Assembly (NCBI RefSeq): GCF_040151475.1
Contig: NZ_JBDKWG010000114.1
Span: 1 to 64,000, forward strand
DNA from: CAXBNB01 sp040151475
Lineage (GTDB): Bacteria > Bacteroidota > Bacteroidia > Cytophagales > Cyclobacteriaceae
Direction of reading: 5' to 3'
DNA: 64,000 nt
In this document: one piece after another, positions 17,794 to 26,126 of the stretch
How the letters are laid out: every line of letters starts with the position of its first letter
How positions within the stretch are numbered: the first letter of the stretch is position 1
Made by a program: the position numbers and the translations under genes
The notes under the pieces: generated by a model
What the model saw: only the letters and a program-made list of their open reading frames with translations
Databases searched by the model: none
Told to the model about the DNA's origin: nothing

Positions 17794-18501
17794 ATGAATT
17801 CGTTTATTATGTACAAGATAAAATCATTAACTACTTTCTTCATTTTTACTTGTTTACTTTCTTTTAATAGAGTGCAGGCTGATCCTGTTGTTGTAACTGG
17901 TAGAGTTACTATATGGAATGATATTCCATTAGAGAATATTCAGGTGTACGCATCTAAGAGTAAAAAAGAAACAACAAGTAATAGTAATGGGGAGTTTACC
18001 ATAGAAGTAAACAGTAAAGACAAGCTTCGGTTTTCTGGAGATGGGTTTATTACCCAAAAGGTCAACATTAAAGGTAATGACTTGGAAATTAATGTAGAAA
18101 TGGAACTTTTGTCCGATGATTTTTCAGAAGAGGGAGATCAGGTTAATAATGGGTTTCGCTACATCCCACAAGCCCACAGGACTACCACTATTGAACGTTT
18201 GAAAGAAAGGCGTGCTCAGGAATTTGCTTCTTACAATTCTGTATGGGATATTATCAGGGGCAGAATATCAGGAGTAGTCGTGCAAAACAATAATGCCTAC
18301 TTTAGAGAAGGTTTGTCAGGAAGTGTAGGTACTCAAAGCACACCAGCAATAATAGTGTTGAACGGTTCAAGGATCGCATCTTCTACAGTTACAAATCTGG
18401 ACCCAAGGAATATTAAAGATGTATCCTTATTAAAAGGAGGAGCTGCAGCTGTTTATGGGGGCAGTGGTGGTTCCGGTGTAATCGTGATTACCACAAAATA
18501 A
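17794..18501 (+). CDS. Barrel-less TonB plug-domain protein
   Basis: This 235-residue exported protein (signal peptide to about residue 29; an ATG at 17809 is an alternative start) contains a carboxypeptidase-like beta-sandwich (about 32-105, VVTGRVTIWNDIPLENIQVY) and then a TonB receptor plug-like domain (about 140-235). It ends AVYGGSGGSGVIVITTK, exactly where SusC plugs end and the barrel would begin. No barrel follows: the stop is genuine in this frame and a terminator lies 30 bp further on. It is bracketed by terminators, so it is probably its own transcript. Function is unknown; it may be a decoy, regulator or periplasmic accessory of the SusC systems. Confidence 0.8.
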   Translation: MNSFIMYKIKSLTTFFIFTCLLSFNRVQADPVVVTGRVTIWNDIPLENIQVYASKSKKETTSNSNGEFTIEVNSKDKLRFSGDGFITQKVNIKGNDLEINVEMELLSDDFSEEGDQVNNGFRYIPQAHRTTTIERLKERRAQEFASYNSVWDIIRGRISGVVVQNNNAYFREGLSGSVGTQSTPAIIVLNGSRIASSTVTNLDPRNIKDVSLLKGGAAAVYGGSGGSGVIVITTK

Positions 18502-18533
18502 TGTTACAATAAATTAATGGTTTAAATATGGTG

Positions 18534-18560
18534 AAAACCTCCTTTTTAGGAGGTTTTTTT
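18534..18560 (+). terminator. Rho-independent terminator after the plug-protein gene
   Basis: AAAACCTCC and GGAGGTTTT pair perfectly around a short loop, and the stem runs into seven T residues. It isolates the plug gene from the second fecR. Confidence 0.9.
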
Positions 18561-18612
18561 GTTTAATAGGAAGCCGTATGAGATATTTTTAAATATATTT
18601 CCTGTTCTCACT

Positions 18613-18638
18613 AGGGGTTTTATTTTTTTTTATCGTCC
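18613..18638 (+). promoter_or_regulatory. ECF-type promoter candidate upstream of fecR-2
   Basis: AGGGG (18613-18617) and CGTCC (18634-18638) are separated by a T-rich 16-bp spacer, the same spacing as upstream of fecR-1. CGTC is the usual ECF minus-10 core. It lies only 12 bp before the fecR ATG, so the mRNA would have a very short or no leader. Confidence 0.45.
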
Positions 18639-18650
18639 TCCTTCCAACTT

Positions 18651-19667
18651 ATGAAAGAAGACATCAACTATATTATCGCTAAAGAGTTATCCGGGAATGC
18701 CACGATGGAGGAAATAGAAATACTCAGGAGTTGGTTAGGGCAGAAACCAGAGCATAGAATTGAATACAATTTCTTGCGGTTAAATTGGATTCAAAAGAAC
18801 GAAAGCATTAAGGGTTCAAAAGCAAGAGTGTTCGATCGCCTTGCAGCAAATATTAATGAGTCTGAAAAATCGAAAGTTCGACATCTAAGTGACCTAAGGC
18901 CAGGTGTAGGAGCATTTTGGTTAAAAGTAGCAGCCAGTATTGTTCTTGTGAGTGCCTTGTCATTTCTATTTTATGAGAATTACTTCAAGACTGAATCGAA
19001 AGAAGTTGTTAAGAACGAGATTATTACTAAAGAGACTCCCAAGGGAGTGAAACGCCAGATTGTACTTCCTGATGGTACAGACGTATGGCTAAATTCAGGC
19101 AGTAGTTTGTCATATGCATCCGGATTTACCGATAGCAGTAGAATAGTAAGACTTGTAGGAGAAGCTTTTTTCGAAGTAACGAAGGATCCCAAAAGGCCTT
19201 TTCAAGTAGAATCAGGAGATATTGTAACTACTGCTATCGGAACAGCTTTTAACGTGAATGCATTTTCAAAATCATCTACATCTATAGTTTCCTTAACAGA
19301 AGGAAAGGTTAAAGTAGAATACATTTCTAAGAATGAAGCTGTGTACTTAACCCCCGGTTATGCGGCAGTATTAAATAAGAAAAGTAATCAATTGGATGCT
19401 CGTTCTTTTGATATTGAAGAAGATATCGCATGGAAAGACGGGATTTTGGTTTTTAAAAATGCTGCTGAGGAAAAAGTTCTGAGAGACCTGGAAAACTGGT
19501 ATGGTGTGAAGTTTACTTTGCAAAACAAAAGTCCTGAGAAATGGGATCTTACCACCAGATTTGAAAATGAATCTCTAGAGCATGTGCTCAAGGTAATTGG
19601 ATTTAAGGCAAAATTTAATTTTCAAATAGAAGACAAAAAAGTAACAATAGAATACCTAAGCAACTAA
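18651..19667 (+). CDS. FecR family anti-sigma/sensor protein (module 2)
   Basis: This 338-residue protein has the same layout as the first FecR: a cytoplasmic N-terminus, a membrane helix at about 88-108, a periplasmic FecR domain (VLPDGTDVWLNSGSSLSY near 140, GEAFFEVTKDPKRPF near 168) and a C-terminal DUF4974 domain from about 262. No sigma factor gene is adjacent. SusC-2 follows after about 169 bp. The first ATG is kept because the N-terminal helix it encodes is conserved in FecR proteins, even though the leader would be very short. Confidence 0.93.
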   Translation: MKEDINYIIAKELSGNATMEEIEILRSWLGQKPEHRIEYNFLRLNWIQKNESIKGSKARVFDRLAANINESEKSKVRHLSDLRPGVGAFWLKVAASIVLVSALSFLFYENYFKTESKEVVKNEIITKETPKGVKRQIVLPDGTDVWLNSGSSLSYASGFTDSSRIVRLVGEAFFEVTKDPKRPFQVESGDIVTTAIGTAFNVNAFSKSSTSIVSLTEGKVKVEYISKNEAVYLTPGYAAVLNKKSNQLDARSFDIEEDIAWKDGILVFKNAAEEKVLRDLENWYGVKFTLQNKSPEKWDLTTRFENESLEHVLKVIGFKAKFNFQIEDKKVTIEYLSN

Positions 19668-19705
19668 ACAAAATATGACAAAAGAAAAAAAGTAGAACAA
19701 AAAAA

Positions 19706-19730
19706 CAGCAATGCTCAAGGAGCACTGCTG
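19706..19730 (+). other. Hairpin in the fecR-susC leader (module 2)
   Basis: CAGCAATGCTC and GAGCACTGCTG pair over 11 positions with one mismatch around a 3-nt loop. No T-tract follows. It occupies the same relative place as the hairpin of module 1: about 40 bp after fecR and about 105 bp before the likely susC ATG. Confidence 0.55.
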
Positions 19731-19836
19731 CATAAAATCTTTCCAGAAGAAATGTAACATTTCCACACATCATATTTCAGCAGGAAAGAAAAAGGAAGTT
19801 TCAATGCATTTGATATCATCAAAACCAAGTAAAATT

Positions 19837-22800
19837 ATGAAAAATAAAAGATTACTCCTACTTAAAAAATTTATTATGTACTCTTTTTACGGTTTGGTGA
19901 CACAATTAATTTTATGTAGCATACTCATGGCTACAAGTGTCACAAACGCCCAAAAGAATGTTAGCGTAAAAGAAATTAAGGTAAGCTTCAACTTTGAATC
20001 AGATAACCTGGTTTCAGTATTTGAAAAAATAGAAAACAATACGAACTATATTTTCACCTATTACCAGAAGGAATTTGATAAAAATATCAGTATTAGTGGA
20101 AACTATACAAATGTGCCTTTGTATCAGGTGCTTTTGGATATTTCTGAGAAATCTAAACTGAGTTTTAAGCAATTCAACAACAACATCACAGTATCAAAAT
20201 TAAAGGGCAAAGATGCTATAGTTGTGATTGCTGCTGATATAGACATCTCTGGAAAGATTACAGATGAAAATGGAGAAGCCCTTCCCGGAGCATCTGTGGT
20301 GGTAAAAGGAACAACCAATGGTTCTACCACAGACTTAGATGGAAATTATAAGCTGCGTGCTCCCGAAGATGGAGTATTAGTGATTTCTTATGTTGGATAT
20401 GTTACTCAGGAAATCATTCCCGGCAGTAGAAATGTGATCGATGTAGAAATGGTTTTAGATGAAGCGAGGTTGGATGAGATTGTTGTGGTAGGTTATGGCA
20501 CACAGAAAAAAGCAAATTTAACAGGTGCTGTATCTCAGGTTAAAAGTGCTGATTTTGTAGATGAAAGACCAATAATGTCTGTAGGTCAGGCATTACAGGG
20601 AGTTGCTCCGGGTCTGACGATTACCAAATCCAACGGCATACCCGGAGAAGGTTATTCTTTTAATATTCGTGGTTATAATTCACTCAACGGAGGATCCCCT
20701 TTGATATTGGTGGATGGATCTGAGATGGATCCAAACCTGATTCCACCTTCTGATATTGCCAGTGTAACTGTACTGAAAGACGCAGCTTCAGCAGCTATAT
20801 ATGGAGCTCGTGCAGCTTTTGGTGTTGTATTGATTACTACAAAATCCGGAAAAAAGAACTCAAATATGCAGTTCAAATATACCAATAACATTTCAAGTAC
20901 CAGACCCACAACGCTTCCAGATAAAGCTGATCCGGTTACTCAAATTGAAGTTGGAGGTATTCAATGGGAAAATGCGGGAAGAACCCCCGGGTGGTACTGG
21001 GGTAGAAATGTTCAGACCTGGATCGACTTATACAATGCACCTGACTATGTGCCCAATTCCATTCCGGTTATAAATGGAGTGGCTTATCCTTTGGGGGATA
21101 ACAATAACATGATCAAGTTGATGACCGAGTCAAGTATGACGGTCAGGCATGATTTTTCTATTTCTGGTGGGTCGGATAATACTACTTATTATTTAGGCGC
21201 AGGAATTATGAATCAGGATGGAGTTTTGGCGTTGGACAAAGACAAATACTCTCGTAAGAACATTATGGCTAAAGTAGATACAGATATCAATGAGTGGCTG
21301 GCAGTTGGTACATCGGTGGGTTTTACAAGAGGTATTCAAAACATGCCGTATATTCCGAATAACGCTTCCTATATGTATGATGTATCTTATTTACGCCCAA
21401 CTTTCTGGTTGACGGGTATTGATGAAGTTTCAGGAGCACCTTGGGGATTTTCTCCGGCTATGATAGGGCTTGGTGCCAACAATACTTATGCTACAGACAA
21501 TACGAACCTTCAGTTACGGGCTACTGTTTCACCATTCGAAGGAATGAAAATTAATGGAACTTATACTCATAGAAGCATTACCGGAAACGACAGTTACCAC
21601 GTGAATACTTATGAACAGGCAAATCCTACAGACGGCCCTGGTGTAGTCTATAAATATAGAAATGACCCCAATAGCCTAAGAAAAACTGCTTCTTTTGACA
21701 ACTATGACAACCTTTTTCTAACAGCTGAATATTCTAAAACAATTTCTGATGTCCACAATTTTAAATTGATGGTGGGATACAGTCAGGAAAAAAGCAGCTA
21801 TAGTTCATATTATGCACAAAGGCAAAAGTTGATTACAGATGATGTACCATCATTGAGTTTGGCAGTGGGTAATTCAAGCGTAGGCGATGATATTACTGAA
21901 TGGGCTACCCGATCCGGGTTGTACCGATTGAACTATGATTACCAGGGAAAGTACCTTTTGGAGGTTGTGGGAAGATATGACGGATCATCCCGATTTCATA
22001 AAGACAATCGTTTTGTGTTTATGCCTTCTGCTTCTGTCGGTTGGGTACTCTCTGAAGAGTCTTTTATGTCAGGAGCCGAAGGGTGGTTGAATTTCCTTAA
22101 AATCAGGGTATCTTATGGCTCACAAGGCAACCAGCAGGTAGGTGCATATTCTTATATTCCTTCGATGAGTACCGGAACTGCCAACTGGATTATCAACGGA
22201 GAAAGACCTCTTTACAGTAGTCCGGGTGGATTGGTGAGTGATTCTTATACCTGGGAGAAGGTGAACACAACCAATTTCGGATTTGATTTTGCTTTCTTTA
22301 AAAACAAATTACAAACAACAGCAGAGATTTACAAAAGAGAAACGATTGGAATGCTTACTGCCGGAGAAGTATTGCCGGCAACACTTGGAACATCTGTACC
22401 AAACGAAAATTCTTCAGACTTACGAGTGAATGGATGGGAACTTAGTTTGAATTGGGCAGACAATATTTCTTCGGATTTTTCTTATTCTGCAGGTTTGATT
22501 TTGTATGATGACAAAGCAGTAATCACCAAGTATGCAGGAAATGAGACTAAATACCTGGGAAGTATATATGAAGGTCAGCAGTTAGGTGAAATATGGGGTT
22601 ACGAAACAGACAGGTTGTTTCAGGAAGACGATTTTGTGGACAATGGCGGCACGAGGGAGTATGCTGAAGGAATACCAACTCAGGATATTATATTTTCTAA
22701 CAGAGTCCCATTTCCAGGGGATGTAAAATACAAGGATTTGAACAACGATGGCAAGGTTGATTATGGTGATGCTTATACGCTTGACGATCACGGTGACTAC

Positions 22801-23286
22801 AAAGTAATTGGGAATTCACGTTCCAGGTATCAGTATGGAATCAGACTTGGTGCAAATTATAAGGGTATAGATTTATCTATCTTCTTGCAAGGAGTTGCCA
22901 AGAAGGATTATTGGACAAGTGGTGCATTTGCATTCACTGCGGGTTCTCAATACGAGTCGGTATTTGCTCATACCCTTGATTATTGGACTGCCGAAAATAC
23001 GGGTGCATTTTATCCACGCCCTGATGATCGTAGTTACAATAAAAAACCTCAAACCAGGTATTTGTTGAATGCTGCTTACATGAGGTTGAAAATGATTAAG
23101 CTGGGTTATTCTATACCGAAAAATGTACTCAGTAAGATCAACTTGGAATCAGTTAAGATTTACGTTACTGGTGAGAATTTATTCTTATTTACAGGTTTGC
23201 CAAAAGGCATGGATCCGGAGCTTGGGGCATCTCATACTTTCCCATTAGCAAAAGACTTTTCTATTGGTACGACCATTACTTTTTAA
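19837..23286 (+). CDS. SusC/RagA family TonB-dependent outer-membrane transporter (module 2)
   Basis: I place the start at the ATG at 19837, giving 1149 residues. A signal peptide (MKNKRLLLLKKF... to ATSVTNAQK) begins there, whereas the longer frame from 19711 starts inside a leader hairpin; 19804 is another candidate. The domains are STN (about 45-115), carboxypeptidase-like sandwich (about 132-205, ISGKITDENGEALPGASV), TonB-box region (DEIVVVGYGTQKKANLTGAV near 212), plug (to ARAAFGVVLITTKSG near 335) and barrel. The STN domain implies signalling through the upstream FecR. SusD-2 starts 24 bp downstream. The substrate is unknown. Confidence 0.95.
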   Translation: MKNKRLLLLKKFIMYSFYGLVTQLILCSILMATSVTNAQKNVSVKEIKVSFNFESDNLVSVFEKIENNTNYIFTYYQKEFDKNISISGNYTNVPLYQVLLDISEKSKLSFKQFNNNITVSKLKGKDAIVVIAADIDISGKITDENGEALPGASVVVKGTTNGSTTDLDGNYKLRAPEDGVLVISYVGYVTQEIIPGSRNVIDVEMVLDEARLDEIVVVGYGTQKKANLTGAVSQVKSADFVDERPIMSVGQALQGVAPGLTITKSNGIPGEGYSFNIRGYNSLNGGSPLILVDGSEMDPNLIPPSDIASVTVLKDAASAAIYGARAAFGVVLITTKSGKKNSNMQFKYTNNISSTRPTTLPDKADPVTQIEVGGIQWENAGRTPGWYWGRNVQTWIDLYNAPDYVPNSIPVINGVAYPLGDNNNMIKLMTESSMTVRHDFSISGGSDNTTYYLGAGIMNQDGVLALDKDKYSRKNIMAKVDTDINEWLAVGTSVGFTRGIQNMPYIPNNASYMYDVSYLRPTFWLTGIDEVSGAPWGFSPAMIGLGANNTYATDNTNLQLRATVSPFEGMKINGTYTHRSITGNDSYHVNTYEQANPTDGPGVVYKYRNDPNSLRKTASFDNYDNLFLTAEYSKTISDVHNFKLMVGYSQEKSSYSSYYAQRQKLITDDVPSLSLAVGNSSVGDDITEWATRSGLYRLNYDYQGKYLLEVVGRYDGSSRFHKDNRFVFMPSASVGWVLSEESFMSGAEGWLNFLKIRVSYGSQGNQQVGAYSYIPSMSTGTANWIINGERPLYSSPGGLVSDSYTWEKVNTTNFGFDFAFFKNKLQTTAEIYKRETIGMLTAGEVLPATLGTSVPNENSSDLRVNGWELSLNWADNISSDFSYSAGLILYDDKAVITKYAGNETKYLGSIYEGQQLGEIWGYETDRLFQEDDFVDNGGTREYAEGIPTQDIIFSNRVPFPGDVKYKDLNNDGKVDYGDAYTLDDHGDYKVIGNSRSRYQYGIRLGANYKGIDLSIFLQGVAKKDYWTSGAFAFTAGSQYESVFAHTLDYWTAENTGAFYPRPDDRSYNKKPQTRYLLNAAYMRLKMIKLGYSIPKNVLSKINLESVKIYVTGENLFLFTGLPKGMDPELGASHTFPLAKDFSIGTTITF

Positions 23287-23310
23287 GTAGCATCATTAAA
23301 CTGAATAAAC

Positions 23311-25083
23311 ATGAAAAATATATTTATTTATATAGCAATAGCAGGATTAATGTTGAATGCTTCTTCCTGCAACGACGATTTTTTAGAAAAAATTCCTAAA
23401 GATCAGGTAACAAATGAAAACTATTGGAAAACTGATGGTGATTTTCAAACGTATTCCTTGGGACTATATAGCTTCTATGGATACGGGGTTGGCAATGCTT
23501 ATTCTATAGCAGTCAATTCAGATGAAGTAGTACAGGGAAATCAGAGTCAGAGCAGTAGAATATTTGACCGGATAACCGTTCCTACCACCGGAGGCGCATG
23601 GTCTTGGAGTACTTTGCGTACCATCAATATCATGATCAGAGAGGCTCAAGATTCAGATTTGGATGATGAGGCCAGGAAACATTGGGAGGGAGTAGGTCGC
23701 TTGTTTCGGGCAAGGGAATACTTCGACAAAGTCCAAAGTTTTGGAGATGTGCCATGGATTGATCATGAATTGGGAACAGAGAGTCCTGAGCTGTTCACGG
23801 CACAAGATTCCAGAGCAACTGTAATGGGACATGTACTGGAAGACCTCAATTTCGCTGTTCAAAACATTCGTTCGGATGCAGGAGACAACCTTGTGAACAA
23901 AGATGTAGCTTTAGCCATAAAATCTGAAATTTGCCTTTTCGAAGGAACCTTTAGAAAGTACCATACGGAGTTGAACCTAAGTGATGCCAATGCATGGCTG
24001 ACAGAAAGTGCTTCTGCATCAGAAGCATTGATGACAAGTGGAGACTATTCATTGTCACCGGATTTCAGGGATATCTATTCTTCTGTAAATCTGGCAGGTA
24101 ACCCTGAAGTGATATTTTATAAGCACTATGAAGCAGGCGTGATTGTAAATATACAGGCAAGAATGATGGGGCTTAGGGATTATTTTGGAGCGACAAAGGA
24201 TGCTGTAGAGAGTTTTCTTTGTACAGACGGATTACCTTATGGGGTGAGCAACCTGCATCCTAAGGCGATAGCAGGCGATCCTGAGTTTGTTTATGAGGAA
24301 TTTGAAAACAGAGATCCTCGTATGGGTAAAACATTGGTAGTCCCTTTCAGAGAAGGTATGGATCCACAAAACGATCCTGCTATTTACAATTCCAGCACCT
24401 CTGTCTATCCTACCTATTCTCCGGCATTTATAGGTGAATCCGGCATTTCCAATCCTACAGGATATCCTTTGTATAAATGGTGGTCCACAGATACGCCTGT
24501 CGATGATGTCAATGGTTACCTTGATGCTCCTTTATATTCATTGAATAAGATTCTGTTGAATTATGCTGAAGCAAAAGCAGAACTGGGTCAGGCAGACGAT
24601 GATGTTTTGGATAAGAGTATCAATCTTTTGAGGTTGAGAGTAGGAATGCCTAAATTAACTGTAGCAATAGCCAATAGCATCAATGATCCTAAAAAAGCAG
24701 AGTTTGCACCGGAAATTTCTAACTTGTTGTGGGAAATTCGTCGTGAAAGACAAGTAGAATTAATGCTGGAAGGCTCAAGGTTTGATGATATCATGAGATG
24801 GAAAAAAGCAAGCTACTTTGGTAAGCCATTTGTTGGTGCCTATGTTGACCTTGATGACAGGCCTGCTTCAGAATACAATGGTGATGGCTCTAATAAAGCG
24901 TCTGTGAGATTGGGTGACAGAGATGGTAATGTATTGCCGGCAGGTACAAAAGTTGGATACGTGTTGCCTTATGTTGAAAGACAACCTGAGTGGACGGATA
25001 ACGAAACTAAATTGTATTATTCTCCTATCAATACGGAGGCTCTTACGATCAATCCAAAGCTGAATCAGGCTCCAGGTTGGTAA
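23311..25083 (+). CDS. SusD/RagB family nutrient uptake lipoprotein (module 2)
   Basis: This 590-residue lipoprotein (lipobox LNASSCNDD, Cys20) is of the classical RagB/SusD type. It has FLEKIPKDQVTNENYWKTDGDF at the mature N-terminus, TPR-like helices (FRAREYFDKVQSFGDVPWID near 130) and the C-terminal SusD block (ILLNYAEAKAELGQ, WEIRRERQVELMLEGSRFDDIMRWK near 470-495). It pairs with SusC-2. It belongs to a different SusD branch from module 1, so the two modules are not simple duplicates and probably take up different substrates. Confidence 0.95.
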   Translation: MKNIFIYIAIAGLMLNASSCNDDFLEKIPKDQVTNENYWKTDGDFQTYSLGLYSFYGYGVGNAYSIAVNSDEVVQGNQSQSSRIFDRITVPTTGGAWSWSTLRTINIMIREAQDSDLDDEARKHWEGVGRLFRAREYFDKVQSFGDVPWIDHELGTESPELFTAQDSRATVMGHVLEDLNFAVQNIRSDAGDNLVNKDVALAIKSEICLFEGTFRKYHTELNLSDANAWLTESASASEALMTSGDYSLSPDFRDIYSSVNLAGNPEVIFYKHYEAGVIVNIQARMMGLRDYFGATKDAVESFLCTDGLPYGVSNLHPKAIAGDPEFVYEEFENRDPRMGKTLVVPFREGMDPQNDPAIYNSSTSVYPTYSPAFIGESGISNPTGYPLYKWWSTDTPVDDVNGYLDAPLYSLNKILLNYAEAKAELGQADDDVLDKSINLLRLRVGMPKLTVAIANSINDPKKAEFAPEISNLLWEIRRERQVELMLEGSRFDDIMRWKKASYFGKPFVGAYVDLDDRPASEYNGDGSNKASVRLGDRDGNVLPAGTKVGYVLPYVERQPEWTDNETKLYYSPINTEALTINPKLNQAPGW

Positions 25084-25104
25084 TACTTTAATATTATATT
25101 AATT

Positions 25105-25154
25105 GATCGCCTGCTAATTTATTTTTTTAATGGACTGGCAGGTGATCTTTTTTT
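25105..25154 (+). terminator. Terminator after SusD module 2
   Basis: GATCGCCTGC and GCAGGTGATC form a 10-bp stem (one G-T pair) around a 23-nt loop, with seven T residues directly after. The loop is long but the stem and T-tract are convincing. Confidence 0.75.
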
Positions 25155-25179
25155 ACATTTAGAAATAATTCCAAATTAA

Positions 25180-26091
25180 ATGTCAATGAGACTACTTGTA
25201 TTTTTTGTATTAAGTACTGTTTTTCAACTGAATCTTTACGCTCAGGATGAAATCAAAGTAATCACCTATAATATCCTGGAAGGTTTGGGAAATAATGCCA
25301 GTTATGGTGAAGGCAGACGTGATCTATGTGTGCAATGGCTTAAGGAGCAAAAAGCAGATGTGATAGCCTTGCAGGAATGGTACGGAAGTGAGGCAATGCT
25401 CGCTGAAGATGCTAAAAAATGGGGGCATGACTACTATGTCAAAAGCGGGCCGATTGCCATGACGTCCAACAAGCCAATTGTACTTAAAAAGATTTATAAG
25501 AATAAGGGCTTTAGGAATACTGTATTGCAAGCAGAGGTATATGGTTTAGATTTCTTTGCCGTTCACTTACATCCGGGAGACTGGAAGTTTAGATTGGGAG
25601 AAGCCAATTTGATAAAGGATATCATTGATTCAGTAAAACAACATACTCATAAATACATGCTTTTGGGTGATTTCAATGCACATTCTCCTTTTGATGCAGA
25701 AATACACGATCAAAATCCTGAGCTATTGGCTAAGTATGCCAAAGGAGATAAAGGCAATGAAGCTAAGGGGAGTGCCCATCGTAGTTTAGTGGATTACCAT
25801 ATTGACTACAGTGTCATGTCCAGATTTTTGTCATTTCCTCTGATAGACGTTACTCAACGGCTTGTGCCTTCGTACAATCGCCATACATTTCCCACACCTA
25901 TATTGATAGGTGTTTGGCGTACTGCCGGAAATATAGGGCGTACTCCCGAGCGGATCGATTACATATTGACTAGTGTCGAGTTGAGTCCCTATTGCAAGAG
26001 TATTACCATCCACAACGGAGAAGCAAATGATTACATTTCTGATCACTATCCTGTAGAAGCCATTTTTAAAATTCCTACTACAGATATTTAA
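25180..26091 (+). CDS. Secreted endonuclease/exonuclease/phosphatase family protein
   Basis: This 303-residue protein has a signal peptide (to about residue 23) and the EEP fold. The catalytic elements are VITYNILEGLG near residue 29, ALQEW with the metal-binding Glu near 64, LLGDFNAHS near 164, and SDHYPVEA near 287 with the general-base His. The family includes nucleases, sphingomyelinases and inositol phosphatases; the sequence does not decide between these. It follows the SusC-SusD module 2 after a terminator and precedes a FAD oxidase by 35 bp. It may degrade a substrate linked to that uptake system, which is inference from position. Confidence 0.82.
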   Translation: MSMRLLVFFVLSTVFQLNLYAQDEIKVITYNILEGLGNNASYGEGRRDLCVQWLKEQKADVIALQEWYGSEAMLAEDAKKWGHDYYVKSGPIAMTSNKPIVLKKIYKNKGFRNTVLQAEVYGLDFFAVHLHPGDWKFRLGEANLIKDIIDSVKQHTHKYMLLGDFNAHSPFDAEIHDQNPELLAKYAKGDKGNEAKGSAHRSLVDYHIDYSVMSRFLSFPLIDVTQRLVPSYNRHTFPTPILIGVWRTAGNIGRTPERIDYILTSVELSPYCKSITIHNGEANDYISDHYPVEAIFKIPTTDI

Positions 26092-26126
26092 TGAGTTGAG
26101 TTTTAGTCTTATTCAATAATTTAAAG

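Noticed and set aside
19711..19836. Longer N-terminus of the second SusC from ATG 19711
   Set aside because: This start lies inside a leader hairpin, and the added residues are not a signal peptide; the signal begins at 19837.
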